DNA from: Vibrio sp. 10N.261.55.A7
GTDB lineage: Bacteria; Pseudomonadota; Gammaproteobacteria; Enterobacterales; Vibrionaceae
Assembly: GCF_002877365.1 (NCBI RefSeq)
Contig: NZ_MCWZ01000293.1
Span: 1-64,000 of the forward strand
DNA length: 64,000 nt
Direction of reading: 5' to 3'
Shown: in pieces, positions 16,309 through 25,738 of the stretch
Numbering within the stretch: position 1 is the stretch's first letter
Layout of the letters: each line of letters begins with the position of its first letter
The notes under the pieces: generated by a model
Databases searched by the model: none
What the model saw: only the letters and a program-made list of their open reading frames with translations
What the model was told of the DNA's origin: nothing
Position numbers and translations under genes: made by a program

Positions 16309-17088
16309 ATGAATACGTACCCGCATATCTTAAGTAAGCAAGTGACTAAGTTAGCAGAAAGCCCGCCAGACCAATTCTATGACACACTCACATTACTGGC
16401 ACAAGATGTGTTAAGAGCGTACGACTTAGATAGGCTGAGTTTATTCCCCTACTCTTCCGTGCTACTTAGCCAAGGCGACTTTTTCTCAACGAGTTTAGAT
16501 GGGTATCATGACTTCTCACACAGGAAGTATGAGGTTGATGATTACAAAAAATATACGCAGATTTTAGAGCATGTGGACAACTACCTTTACTTTACTCATT
16601 TCGACCTATTACAAAGTGACTACAAACCACTCGTAAAACTTCGAGAAGAAGGAATAAAATCTCACGGGATTATCCCACTTTGTGCTTCAGGACAAACCTG
16701 GGGAGCCATCACGGTTGGAAGCTTCAGCCGGTCGAATCTCAACTGGGAAAGCGCTTCTACTGTATCGGAGCTTAAGGCGATTGGAAGCCTGTGGCTATGT
16801 TTCTTGCAACAGTTTAGTGCAATGCAAGCGCATAACCAAAACGGTGGTACGTTCTTAATAAAAGAAAAAGAAAAGCTGCTGTCTTTATCCAAAAAACAAC
16901 GCGAAGTTCTCACGCTTTTAGGCAAAGGGCTCACCGCTCAAGAGTGCGCAGAAAAAATGTTTATCAGTCGTCGAACGGTCGAATCCCACAAGTATCGAAT
17001 ATTGAAAACGCTCGGCGTTAAAACCCACACAGAGCTGGTCCAGCTCACCAATAGGCACGACATCAGCGCTCAACCACCTTCAAGTTAG
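16309..17088 (+). CDS. LuxR-type helix-turn-helix transcriptional regulator
   Basis: A 259-residue regulator with a C-terminal LuxR/GerE helix-turn-helix at about residues 190-250 (LSKKQREVLTLLGKGLTAQECAEKMFISRRTVESHKYRILKTLGV). The N-terminal 170 residues look like a GAF-type sensor domain (HGIIPLCASGQTWGAITVGSF is a typical GAF core strand pair). There is no receiver aspartate pocket and no convincing acyl-homoserine-lactone signature, so the signal is unknown. It is divergent from the lipoprotein/membrane-protein operon across a palindrome-bearing region, making that operon or itself a likely target (inference). Confidence 0.85.
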   Translation: MNTYPHILSKQVTKLAESPPDQFYDTLTLLAQDVLRAYDLDRLSLFPYSSVLLSQGDFFSTSLDGYHDFSHRKYEVDDYKKYTQILEHVDNYLYFTHFDLLQSDYKPLVKLREEGIKSHGIIPLCASGQTWGAITVGSFSRSNLNWESASTVSELKAIGSLWLCFLQQFSAMQAHNQNGGTFLIKEKEKLLSLSKKQREVLTLLGKGLTAQECAEKMFISRRTVESHKYRILKTLGVKTHTELVQLTNRHDISAQPPSS

Positions 17089-17195
17089 ACGTGCTATCAC
17101 GAGTAAAACACGGAACACTTTTCTCTATATTGGTCTGTGTTTCCATGCCTCATTGTTCATTAATCTGTCATTAAGCTAAACAATACAGAGACAAC

Positions 17196-17588
17196 ATGAT
17201 GAGAATTGAGCACCTCGCGATTTGGACTAAGCAACTGGAAGTATTGAAAGCGTTTTACATTCGCTATTTTGGCGCGACGGCGAATGACAAATACCACAAC
17301 CCCAACAAACAGTTCTCATCGTATTTCCTCTCTTTCGATAGTGGCTGCAGACTCGAAATCATGGAAATGCCGAGCGTGCCTGAATCAAAAGACGACTTAT
17401 ATCAGCAGTCGACAGGACTCATCCATTTCGCCATGTCATTAGGGTCTAAAGAGGCCGTGGATGAACTGACGACAAGATTGATGAATGACGGCTATGAGAA
17501 AATTGATGGCCCAAGACGAACGGGCGATGGCTATTACGAAAGCTGTGTCTTTGACCCCGATGGCAACCGTATTGAGCTCACCATCTAG
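17196..17588 (+). CDS. VOC-family (glyoxalase/bleomycin resistance) protein
   Basis: A 130-residue single-repeat vicinal oxygen chelate protein. Candidate metal ligands are H6 (IEHLAIW), E54 (CRLEIMEM), H77 (LIHFAMSLG) and E127 (DPDGNRIELTI). The end DPDGNRIEL is the standard VOC signature. Members include lactoylglutathione lyases and antibiotic-binding proteins; the substrate here is unknown. Two adjacent ATGs (17196 and 17199) are equally plausible starts. A clear terminator follows the stop codon. Confidence 0.85.
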   Translation: MMRIEHLAIWTKQLEVLKAFYIRYFGATANDKYHNPNKQFSSYFLSFDSGCRLEIMEMPSVPESKDDLYQQSTGLIHFAMSLGSKEAVDELTTRLMNDGYEKIDGPRRTGDGYYESCVFDPDGNRIELTI

Positions 17589-17605
17589 CCCTGATTACGC
17601 CATAG

Positions 17606-17633
17606 AAACCTAGATCGCCAATCTAGGTTTTTT
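17606..17633 (+). terminator. Intrinsic terminator after VOC gene
   Basis: The perfect stem AAACCTAGAT / ATCTAGGTTT with a five-base loop is followed by a T-run, 18 bases after the stop codon. Confidence 0.9.
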
Positions 17634-17821
17634 GTCTTTTTACCCCGTTTTCGTAAGACACACTCCCAACGAAGATTTCAACCCCATATTTCCACCAAAT
17701 ATAAAAGTAGACAATAAGTTTCACTTTTGCTTATTTTACAGCTAAATTTGACACTTAATGTTGATTAAAGATAACCATGAATGAATACACTTATCTCAAC
17801 ATAGAGAAAAGGAGTACCACC

Positions 17822-18349
17822 ATGAAAACAATCACTACCGTATTCGCCCTAACCCTCATTGCAGGATCAGCGCACTCATTCGAACTAATGAGCAACGACA
17901 TTCGAGAAGGCCACCCTATGGCGAAGACCTTTGAATATTCAGGTTGGGGATGCGATGGCGACAATGTCTCACCACAACTTGAATGGGAAAACATGCCAGA
18001 CGGAACCAAAAGCATTGCGATTACCGCCTATGATCCTGATGCCCCGACAGGCAGTGGTTTTTGGCATTGGATTGCATACAACATTCCCGTTTCAACGACT
18101 GAACTACGACGTGGCGTCGATCTTGGAAAAATTGGTGGAAAGAGTTTACGCATTGATTATGGTTCATATGGTTTCGGTGGCGCTTGCCCACCAGAAGGAG
18201 ACGGTATGCACCGTTACCAATTTACCGTCTGGGCACTGCCTACCGATAAGTTGAACTTGGGCCCAGATACACCAGCAGCCGTTGCAGGCTTTACTCTTAA
18301 CAAAATAGCGTTGGATAAAGCAACGTTAACCGCCACTTACACGAGATAA
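17822..18349 (+). CDS. YbhB/YbcL-type PEBP family protein, exported
   Basis: A 175-residue phosphatidylethanolamine-binding-protein family member with a signal peptide of about 20 residues (MKTITTVFALTLIAGSAHS), so periplasmic. The PEBP ligand-site motifs are present: DPDAPTGSGFWHWIAYNIP and the GMHRYQFTVWAL strand with its conserved histidine. The bacterial YbhB/YbcL group has no settled function. An upstream in-frame start 15 codons earlier is less likely, because aaaggag lies 8 bases before the ATG at 17822. The AraC regulator gene begins 22 bases downstream, so they are likely co-transcribed. Confidence 0.88.
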   Translation: MKTITTVFALTLIAGSAHSFELMSNDIREGHPMAKTFEYSGWGCDGDNVSPQLEWENMPDGTKSIAITAYDPDAPTGSGFWHWIAYNIPVSTTELRRGVDLGKIGGKSLRIDYGSYGFGGACPPEGDGMHRYQFTVWALPTDKLNLGPDTPAAVAGFTLNKIALDKATLTATYTR

Positions 18350-18370
18350 TTAAACCAATAAGGGGGAGTG

Positions 18371-19150
18371 ATGAATCATCCATACCAAGTGACTGTTTTT
18401 CGAGCAGAAACGCTTCAGAAACTTCGAAACGTAAGAGTCCACTCCCCATGCCTCATTCAAATAATGTCCGGCAGTAAAAGGCTCTACTGGAAAGACACCA
18501 CCGTTGATCTCGCTCAGTCTCAGCTCTTAATAAGCGAAGCCTCTGCGTCTCTGAATTTTGAGAATCTGCCGCAGAAGGGGCTGTTTCAATCTCGAGTATT
18601 CAGTTTTCAATACACCCCTTGTCAATCAATGCTGGAGTTAAGCTTAAATAAAGAGAAAGAGTCAGATTCTCCCATTCTTGCCATGGATAATGCCCTGCTA
18701 AGTTCTCTGAACGCCTTGTTCTCATTTAATCAGTCAGAAATGAGCCAGCAAACGCAAACATTTTGGCTGATGGGCCTCTACCAACAGCTTGCCGAAAAAG
18801 GCTGGCTTCATAAAATGTTCCCAAACCGTCACGCGTCACTCACCCAGAAACTGAGCCAATACCTGTCACACTCGCCTGGGGATGATCACCCGCTTGAATC
18901 CATTGCCGACCGCTTTGCCATGAGTCGCGCCACCATGATGCGTAAGCTGAAACAAGAAGGAACACAGTACCGCGAACTACTGGCCGAAGTTCGGCTTAAC
19001 CATGCATTAAGGCTAATGCAAAATGATCAATACAGTGTCGCGCTCTTGTCTCAACTGTGTGGGTATCAATCGGAAGATCGCTTTAGCCAGCGATTCAAGC
19101 GTAAGTTTGGCCTCACGCCGAAGTCCTACATGAGAACCATCAAGGGCTAA
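18371..19150 (+). CDS. AraC-family transcriptional regulator
   Basis: A 259-residue regulator. The N-terminal half (about 1-150) is a cupin-like ligand domain (CLIQIMSGSKRLYW... typical of the group); the C-terminal AraC/XylS double helix-turn-helix spans about 160-257 (LESIADRFAMSRATMMRKLKQEGTQYRELLAEVRLNHALRLM and CGYQSEDRFSQRFKRKFGLTPKSYMRTIKG). The ATG at 18371 is preceded by aggggg; a GTG three bases earlier is also possible. It follows the PEBP gene closely. An efflux operon starts 186 bases downstream but has its own AraC regulator. Confidence 0.87.
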   Translation: MNHPYQVTVFRAETLQKLRNVRVHSPCLIQIMSGSKRLYWKDTTVDLAQSQLLISEASASLNFENLPQKGLFQSRVFSFQYTPCQSMLELSLNKEKESDSPILAMDNALLSSLNALFSFNQSEMSQQTQTFWLMGLYQQLAEKGWLHKMFPNRHASLTQKLSQYLSHSPGDDHPLESIADRFAMSRATMMRKLKQEGTQYRELLAEVRLNHALRLMQNDQYSVALLSQLCGYQSEDRFSQRFKRKFGLTPKSYMRTIKG

Positions 19151-19335
19151 ACGCTTCTTTCATGTTCTCCTCAATCGTCTTTGATACAAGTCGCCCAAAA
19201 CGGCTGTGATCGCATCAAGATTTCTCAAAGTCGGTTAAGCCCATCCCCGCCAAATTGAAGTCAGCAATCTGAGACACTTTTTTTATACTCATGTGAATGA
19301 TACTTGCTCTAGGTTAATAAACTGGAGCACAGGTA

Positions 19336-20286
19336 GTGCCTATCTCGACTGAATTTACTGTCAAAGCCATCTTGAAGCAGCATAAGAAAAAGGTGACGGT
19401 CACTTGGCTTATTGTCGCACTAGAAAACATGCTATTGGTGCTATTGCCACTGTTCATTGGCTTTGCGATTGATAGCCTAATCATTGGCCAGCTCAAAGAG
19501 CTTTTCATATTGGCGGGTTTGCTGACCATTTTGATTGCTGTCTCTGTTCTTCGTCGCTTTTACGATACTCGCGTGTATGGGGCCATTCGCGTTGAAATAG
19601 GCGATGCGGTCGATAAGCAGATGGTCAGTGACCCACACACTCAACAAGACATCTCAACGCGCAACGCTCGTCTGGACATGTCTCGTGAGTTGGTCGACTT
19701 CCTCGAAAACGATATTCCGCCTTTGATGACGGCGGCCATTCAACTGGTCTCATCCATCGCTATTCTTACGTACTTCCATCTTAATCTTGGCGTCAGTGCC
19801 CTCATTGCAGGCACGGTCATGCTCGTGATCTACGCCCAATTTCATGACTACTTCATTCGCTTGAACCACTCTTTAAACAATCGGATGGAGCACCAAGTCG
19901 ACGCGCTATCACGCCAACCCTATCGGGGCATTCGCCGTCATTTGGAACGAATAAAAACTCGAGAGATCTTGATCTCTGACGCGGAAGCTATCGTCTATGG
20001 TTTGATATTTTTAGTGCTGTTCGGTTTTGTCATTATCAACCTTTGGTTGACGACGCTGATCAGCCAACCTACCGCGGGCGAGATCTTCTCTATCGTGACC
20101 TACTCTATCGAGTTTCTAGAAGCCGCGATCTTGCTGCCCATTACGCTACAAACCTTTTCTCGACTCACTGAGATAAGCCAAAGGCTGAACCAGAAACCAA
20201 CCAACTCTGACGCAGAGAATCCATCTAGCGCTCACCCATCAAATCCAGTCAGCACTCGCAAACCATCACAGGAGACAATGTCATGA
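19336..20286 (+). CDS. ABC-type six-TM protein lacking an ATPase domain
   Basis: A 316-residue inner-membrane protein with about five to six hydrophobic spans (about 22-45, 52-72, 130-150, 155-175, 222-242, 250-275), laid out like the ABC exporter membrane domain (VTWLIVALENMLLVLLPLFIGFAIDSLI is the classic first-helix pattern). No Walker A, signature or Walker B motif is present; the protein stops after about 280 structured residues with a Ser/Pro-rich tail, and no ATPase gene is adjacent. The GTG start at 19336 has ggag 8 bases upstream. The stop overlaps the start of the RND adaptor gene by 4 bases (ATGA), so it is translationally coupled to the efflux pump genes. Its role in an RND operon is unclear. 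Confidence 0.75.
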   Translation: MPISTEFTVKAILKQHKKKVTVTWLIVALENMLLVLLPLFIGFAIDSLIIGQLKELFILAGLLTILIAVSVLRRFYDTRVYGAIRVEIGDAVDKQMVSDPHTQQDISTRNARLDMSRELVDFLENDIPPLMTAAIQLVSSIAILTYFHLNLGVSALIAGTVMLVIYAQFHDYFIRLNHSLNNRMEHQVDALSRQPYRGIRRHLERIKTREILISDAEAIVYGLIFLVLFGFVIINLWLTTLISQPTAGEIFSIVTYSIEFLEAAILLPITLQTFSRLTEISQRLNQKPTNSDAENPSSAHPSNPVSTRKPSQETMS

Positions 20287-21485
20287 AAATAAAATCGAAA
20301 CTGCCAATCCTGTTCAGCGTTTTGTTCATCGCATTCGCTCTGTGGCTGGTTGACTTGCTAGAGCCCGAGCCATCGCCTACGCAAACTGTCCTAACGCAGA
20401 AACAGCCAGTAACCGTGACCAAACCACTTCCTCAACCTCATCAACCGAGCTTAACGTTATTAGGCACAACCAAGGCGCGCTGGCCTGTCGAAATAAAGTC
20501 ACCAACCAATGCAAAAATCGTCTGGATCGACGAGACGCTTGAGCCAGGCAGTTTGATTCATGAGGGGGATGTGCTCGCTAGAATCGACACCACACACCTG
20601 CAATCTGAAGTGGCTCAAACGCGCAGCGCACTGCAACTCGCCAAACTCAACCTTTTGCAGCAACAGCATGAGCAGACGGTCGCACTAAAAATGCTATCAA
20701 AAGAGAACAGCTCTAAGTTCGCCAGAAGAGAGCCGCAAATAGCGTCTGCGAAAGCGGATCTGCTGCAAGCAAAAGAGTCCCTTGCCAGCAGAAAGCAACA
20801 CCTAAATGACGCCACCATCACGGCGCCATTCGATGCCATTATCCTCAGTCGAAGCGTGAGCCCTAGTCAGCAGCTTGATGTGGGAGACTCTCTCTTTACT
20901 TTGGCCAGCAGCGCCAGCTTAGATGTTGCCCTGCCTGTACCAGAACAGCAGTGGAGAACCATCACTTCCGCTCTTAACGCGCCCGATATTTCCATTACAG
21001 ACAAACAAGGAAAAACATGGCCGGCAGACGTGCGCTACATCGCCCCACAAGCGGATACCTCAAGCCGTCAACGCCAAGTGATGCTGTCAGTTCAACATCC
21101 CTACTCAGAGTCACTTCGCCTGTTGCCGAATCAGCAAGTGGAAGTCAACATCTCACTCGATCAGCAAGATTTCGTTGTTCAAGTGCCATTAAGTGCCATT
21201 ACCCGAGACGGGCAGATCTGGACTATCAATGACAGTGATCAGCTTCTCATCGAGCCCATCCGCGTGATTAGCGAAACGCCAGACCACGCCTTCATTACTT
21301 TTAACAATCAGCCTCAAAAACCAAGGTCGGTGGTGAGCTACCCGTTGTTATCCATGATATCCGGTGTTGAAGTGACGCCAGAATATGAATACCAAGTCAG
21401 CGAACACACTCATCAACCTAAAACCAACAGCAATAAAGCGGAAAGCACACTGACTCGCGTTAGTCACACAGAGGAGCCGCAATAA
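20283..21485 (+). CDS. RND efflux periplasmic adaptor (membrane fusion protein)
   Basis: A 400-residue HlyD/AcrA-family adaptor. An N-terminal membrane anchor (about residues 6-25), then a lipoyl half-motif (VKSPTNAKIVWIDETLEPGSLIHEGDVLARID form), a helical hairpin (about 100-165) and the second lipoyl half (ATITAPFDAIILSRSVSPSQQLDVGDSLFTLA) precede the beta-barrel and membrane-proximal domains. It links the inner-membrane pump to an outer-membrane channel. No TolC-like gene is in the operon, so a channel encoded elsewhere must be used. It overlaps the gene before by 4 bases and the pump gene after by 1 base. Confidence 0.9.
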   Translation: MKIKSKLPILFSVLFIAFALWLVDLLEPEPSPTQTVLTQKQPVTVTKPLPQPHQPSLTLLGTTKARWPVEIKSPTNAKIVWIDETLEPGSLIHEGDVLARIDTTHLQSEVAQTRSALQLAKLNLLQQQHEQTVALKMLSKENSSKFARREPQIASAKADLLQAKESLASRKQHLNDATITAPFDAIILSRSVSPSQQLDVGDSLFTLASSASLDVALPVPEQQWRTITSALNAPDISITDKQGKTWPADVRYIAPQADTSSRQRQVMLSVQHPYSESLRLLPNQQVEVNISLDQQDFVVQVPLSAITRDGQIWTINDSDQLLIEPIRVISETPDHAFITFNNQPQKPRSVVSYPLLSMISGVEVTPEYEYQVSEHTHQPKTNSNKAESTLTRVSHTEEPQ

Positions 21486-24400
21486 TGGGCTGGCTAACGA
21501 AATGGTTCATCAACAACCCTGTCGCGGCCAACCTACTGATGGTGGCCATTATTGCTATTGGCGTGCTTTCTATGGGGCAGCTGCGTGTTGAATCTTTTCC
21601 TCAGATTGCGCCTTCTAGCTTAAAGATTCAGGTCGCCTACCCAGGTGGTAGCGCCAAACAAATCGATGAAAGCATCACACAGCGAATTGAAGAGGCCATT
21701 AGCGGCCTAGGTGGTATAAAGCAGATCACCAGTGAATCTACGGCGGGCTTTTCGACGGTAAGGGTGCGAAAGACACCCTCTGCTGATCTAGATACGCTCC
21801 TTGACGACGTAAGAAATCAGGTTAACGCCGTCAGCGGTTTCCCTGTCCATGCCGAAAGACCACAAATCACACGTGATGAATTCACTAACCTTGCCGCCTT
21901 CATCATTATTTCAGCCGAACGCTCTGACAGCGAATTGCAGCCAATCGCGAGACAAGTCGAGCTTGCGCTAAAGAAACACCCCAAGATATCGCAAGTCTCT
22001 AACTGGGGTAGCCGTTCTCCTTTACTCATTATCGAGCCTGATATCAGCAAGATACAAGACCTTGGCCTGAGTTTAGAGCACCTGTCAGAGAAAATTGAGC
22101 AACACTCTCTCGAGGCCAGAACCGGCGAGTTAAAAAGCGCCAAAGGACGCATGACCGTTCGCGGTGATGGCTACGCCGATGACATAACCAAACTGAAATC
22201 GCTAGAGGTATTATCGACAGAATCGGGCAGCATTCAATTGGGTGAAATCGCCAAACTGAGCCGAAGTTATGAAGAAACGGGCGCGATCGTACGCAACAAT
22301 GGTGAAAACGCAATTGCTCTGCTCGTCAGTACACGACAAAGCGACAACCTGTTGCACGTGAGCCAAGCCATTCAAGAGACCTTAGCAGCTCAACGCTCTC
22401 TGCTGCCTAACGACATTTCACTGTCGACAATGGCTGACATGGCGCCTTACATTGAAGATCAGTTGTTTCGATTGGGCGACAACGCGTGGCAAGGCTTGCT
22501 TATCGTCTTAGTTTTACTCGGGCTTTTTCTGGAGTTGAAATTGGCGTTCTGGGTCGCGGTTGGCATTCCAATCGCTCTGTTCGGCACTCTTGGTGCAATG
22601 AATGTGATGAACTACAGCGTCAACGATATTACCTTGTTCGGCTTCATTCTTGTGCTCGGTATTCTCGTCGACGACGCCGTTGTGGTGGGCGAAGCCATTC
22701 ACTCTGAACGCGCAAAACTCTCTCACTCTAAACAAGCGAACGCGCGCGAGGCGGCGTGGAAAGGGGTACATTCAGTCTCGGTTGCCACGGTGTTTGGTGT
22801 GCTTACCACCATAGCCGCGTTCTCACCCATGCTGTGGATCAACAATGATTTCGCCAAGCTATTGGCCGGATTCTCTGCCGTTGTCATCTTTGCTTTGATT
22901 TTTTCGCTGATTGAAAGCAAGTTCATTTTGCCATCGCATTTGGCAGAAATGAGACTGCAACAGAACAAAACAAACATAGTGTCGCGAGTTCAAGGGTATG
23001 CGCAACGCGCCTTAGAGCGTGCGAATATGCACCTTTACAAACCCGTACTCACACTCGCCTTGCGACATAAAGCGGCCTCTCTGCTTAGCTTTATCGCGTT
23101 CATTATTCTGGCGTATGGTATGTGGTCGACTGGCGCGATTCGTAGCGCGATTTTTCCTGAGATACCAGGGCGATACGTGACGGTAAAGCTGACCTTAGAG
23201 GACGGCGCACCGCTGTCACTGCAAGGGCGTGCGTTAGACAAGCTTGAGAAAACAGCCCTCACGCTCAATCAATCGTTGAAAGAAGATTATCAGCTCAGCG
23301 AAGCGCCGTTAATAAACCTGCTCGCATGGTCGGAAGGCTACGGCAATGTTGAAGTCACCGCAGAGCTAACGAGTGAAGCCCTTACCGCGCTGCCGAGCAA
23401 TCAGCTGACCAAGCAATGGCGGGCACTGGTTGGCCAAATCGAGGGCAGTTACTCTCTTGAGTTCACCTCAGCCGAGTCACCTGCCGGTGGCACTTTTGTC
23501 ACCATTTCAGCCACCAATCGCGCTCTCGCTAAGCAAGCGGCATCGGAACTGGCAACGGCTTTGAGCCAGCAATTAGGCGTGGCTGATATCTATGATGATG
23601 GCAAAGGAGGGCAAGAGCAGGTTCGCATTTCACTCAATGCTTACGGGCGTCAGTTGGGATTAACTCAAGATCAAATCGCGCGTCTTGCAGGCAATGCCTT
23701 TGGTCAAAAAGAGATACATCGTTTACTCGATCAGGGGCAAGAGACCAAAGTGATTGTGCGCTACCCGAGCAGCGAGCGAATGACGCAACAGCAGCTCTTT
23801 GACACACCTATCCTTCTCCCTGATGGGCAAACGGTGGCTCTAGGCGACATTGCTACGTTTCAGTTAGAGCGTGAGCCTGAAGTACTCTATCGTCGCAACA
23901 GAGAACAAGTGGTGAATGTGTATTGGAATCAAAACCGTTCGCTACAGTCACCCGAGAAAACCATGCAACACTTAGCCAGCGATATTGAGTCTATAGAGTC
24001 TCGCTATCCTGGAGTGAGTATTAAAGCCGGGGGCGAGTTTGAAGAATTAGGCGAGGTTCAACAAGGCTTCAAATCGGCCATGATACTCACGTTATTGCTG
24101 GTGTACATATTGTTGGCGATTCCACTGAAATCTTACTGGCAACCCCTGATCATTATGGCGGTGATTCCATTTGGGTTTGCAGGCGCTATATTTGGCCATT
24201 ACCTGATGGATCTTCCCATCAGCATTCTTTCCATGTTTGGCATGATGGCCATGACAGGTATCGTCATCAATGATTCATTGGTGCTCATTACCCGCTTCAA
24301 TTCAGAATACCGCGCGGGCGTACCATTAAACCAAGCCCTAATCACCGCAGGAACCAGTCGGATGAGGGCCATTTTCCTCACCACGGTCACCACAGTATGT

Positions 24401-24628
24401 GGCCTACTCCCATTACTGAGTGAAAGCGCAGAGCAAGCGCAGTACCTAAAGCCAGCCGCTGTTTCGCTCGTGTTCGGAGAGATCTTCGCCACGACAGTGA
24501 CTTTAATACTCATCCCTGTTTTGCTCGGAATAACCAGTAAAAAAACAGTGAAAACGACACAAGGCACGCTAAATACGGTCATATCAGCGCCCGATAATAT
24601 AGCGATTCACGCGGAGAGATTGCCATGA
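21485..24628 (+). CDS. RND multidrug efflux pump
   Basis: A 1047-residue AcrB-superfamily transporter of the hydrophobe/amphiphile efflux type, usual length for the family, with 12 transmembrane helices and two large periplasmic loops. The proton-relay aspartate pair is in LVLGILVDDAVVVGEA (TM4), and the second-half counterpart GMMAMTGIVINDSLVLI is present. The N-terminus WFINNPVAANLLMVAIIAIG is typical of the group of smaller RND pumps distinct from AcrB itself. Substrates are unknown. It starts at a TAATG overlap with the adaptor and its end overlaps the AraC regulator start by 4 bases, giving a four-gene translationally coupled operon. Confidence 0.92.
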   Translation: MGWLTKWFINNPVAANLLMVAIIAIGVLSMGQLRVESFPQIAPSSLKIQVAYPGGSAKQIDESITQRIEEAISGLGGIKQITSESTAGFSTVRVRKTPSADLDTLLDDVRNQVNAVSGFPVHAERPQITRDEFTNLAAFIIISAERSDSELQPIARQVELALKKHPKISQVSNWGSRSPLLIIEPDISKIQDLGLSLEHLSEKIEQHSLEARTGELKSAKGRMTVRGDGYADDITKLKSLEVLSTESGSIQLGEIAKLSRSYEETGAIVRNNGENAIALLVSTRQSDNLLHVSQAIQETLAAQRSLLPNDISLSTMADMAPYIEDQLFRLGDNAWQGLLIVLVLLGLFLELKLAFWVAVGIPIALFGTLGAMNVMNYSVNDITLFGFILVLGILVDDAVVVGEAIHSERAKLSHSKQANAREAAWKGVHSVSVATVFGVLTTIAAFSPMLWINNDFAKLLAGFSAVVIFALIFSLIESKFILPSHLAEMRLQQNKTNIVSRVQGYAQRALERANMHLYKPVLTLALRHKAASLLSFIAFIILAYGMWSTGAIRSAIFPEIPGRYVTVKLTLEDGAPLSLQGRALDKLEKTALTLNQSLKEDYQLSEAPLINLLAWSEGYGNVEVTAELTSEALTALPSNQLTKQWRALVGQIEGSYSLEFTSAESPAGGTFVTISATNRALAKQAASELATALSQQLGVADIYDDGKGGQEQVRISLNAYGRQLGLTQDQIARLAGNAFGQKEIHRLLDQGQETKVIVRYPSSERMTQQQLFDTPILLPDGQTVALGDIATFQLEREPEVLYRRNREQVVNVYWNQNRSLQSPEKTMQHLASDIESIESRYPGVSIKAGGEFEELGEVQQGFKSAMILTLLLVYILLAIPLKSYWQPLIIMAVIPFGFAGAIFGHYLMDLPISILSMFGMMAMTGIVINDSLVLITRFNSEYRAGVPLNQALITAGTSRMRAIFLTTVTTVCGLLPLLSESAEQAQYLKPAAVSLVFGEIFATTVTLILIPVLLGITSKKTVKTTQGTLNTVISAPDNIAIHAERLP

Positions 24629-25602
24629 TAAACAGCGTGCAAGTTGCATTTGATTGGGTCAATCGCCATAGTAGAAGACACCTACCTTTGTTGGCTTCTA
24701 CCATGACCAATGCATCCAACGCGCCTTATGTGATCGTGCCTGAATTTTCTCTGCTTGAGACTTTGCCTGCACACCAGAGAAAGCGTTTTGAAACGGCCCT
24801 GCAGTTAATGCATGAGACTTTGGCCGATCAACTCTCATGGGAGCAAATCGCTCAAAAAAGTGCCATTTCTGCTAGCCATTTTCATCGCCAGTTTACCGAG
24901 CTTTTCAATGAAACACCGGGGCAGTACCTAAGCCGATTTCGCTTGCAATATGCCGTCAGTTTATTAATGAGCGACAACGGCACCAATATCACTGAGATTG
25001 CACATGCATCAGGGTATTCCTCATCTCAAGCCATGGCAAAAGCACTCAAACGTGAACTTGGGCTGACCGCCAAAGCCATTCGAAAGATGAGCACATCAGC
25101 GACGCCTCGGGAAACCAATGAGTTATTGAATAAACTCGCCCATCCTGCGGGTGAAAACTCTCTCGAAAACCAACTCGTTCAAGACTTACCTTGCGAGTTG
25201 ATTTGGTACCCTGAGCGAGGCATGAAGAAAGTCGAATACGCCGATTTTGATTGGGATGTCATCTTCGACACTTTAGGAGAAAACTGCACGCACTTGATCA
25301 GCGCAACCCCTATCGCAGAGCTTGAAAAGCAATGGAAAGACATCTCGTACACCATTGGAGACTGGCAAGCCTCGACCGAAGAATATGACCACTATCTCGC
25401 TGAGGGATACTACTTATGTTGCACGGCTTATCTGGTTTCAGATATTGCCTACGGAGAAACAATTGAAAAGCTTTTCGAGTACGCCAAAGAACAAGGTCAC
25501 TCTGTTGATCTTTCGGGCTGTTTAATTGAAATGGTGCTCGATGTAGAGCTTGATATAATGGGTGGCGTTACCTTTATTTTTCAAATTCCGATCAAATCCT
25601 AG
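24625..25602 (+). CDS. AraC-family regulator with C-terminal GyrI-like domain
   Basis: A 325-residue regulator. The AraC double helix-turn-helix is at about residues 60-155 (LSWEQIAQKSAISASHFHRQFTELFNETPGQYLSRFRLQYAVSLL ... IAHASGYSSSQAMAKALKRELG), followed by a roughly 150-residue effector domain (about 185-325) resembling GyrI/SbmC-type small-molecule binding folds seen in Rob and similar efflux activators. It begins within the stop codon of the RND pump gene (ATGA), so it is the last gene of the efflux operon and probably its local regulator (inference). Confidence 0.82.
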   Translation: MINSVQVAFDWVNRHSRRHLPLLASTMTNASNAPYVIVPEFSLLETLPAHQRKRFETALQLMHETLADQLSWEQIAQKSAISASHFHRQFTELFNETPGQYLSRFRLQYAVSLLMSDNGTNITEIAHASGYSSSQAMAKALKRELGLTAKAIRKMSTSATPRETNELLNKLAHPAGENSLENQLVQDLPCELIWYPERGMKKVEYADFDWDVIFDTLGENCTHLISATPIAELEKQWKDISYTIGDWQASTEEYDHYLAEGYYLCCTAYLVSDIAYGETIEKLFEYAKEQGHSVDLSGCLIEMVLDVELDIMGGVTFIFQIPIKS

Positions 25603-25738
25603 CTTTTGCATTTCCTTCTACTCTGAACCTCTTTAAGTACAGCCACTTTGCCCTGCAGCTTTATTGATAGATTACTACGGCAAGTTGTTTTTCTTAATCT
25701 AGACTTATAAACAGCGCTAGAGACATCAGGGAATGATT

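Noticed and set aside
16309-17088. Acyl-homoserine-lactone quorum-sensing receptor
   Set aside because: The N-terminal domain looks GAF-like, and neither the typical autoinducer-binding residues nor a synthase gene is present.
19336-20286. Frameshifted full ABC exporter
   Set aside because: The sequence after the six-TM region is the adaptor gene; no Walker or signature motif appears in any frame nearby, so it is not a broken full exporter within this window.
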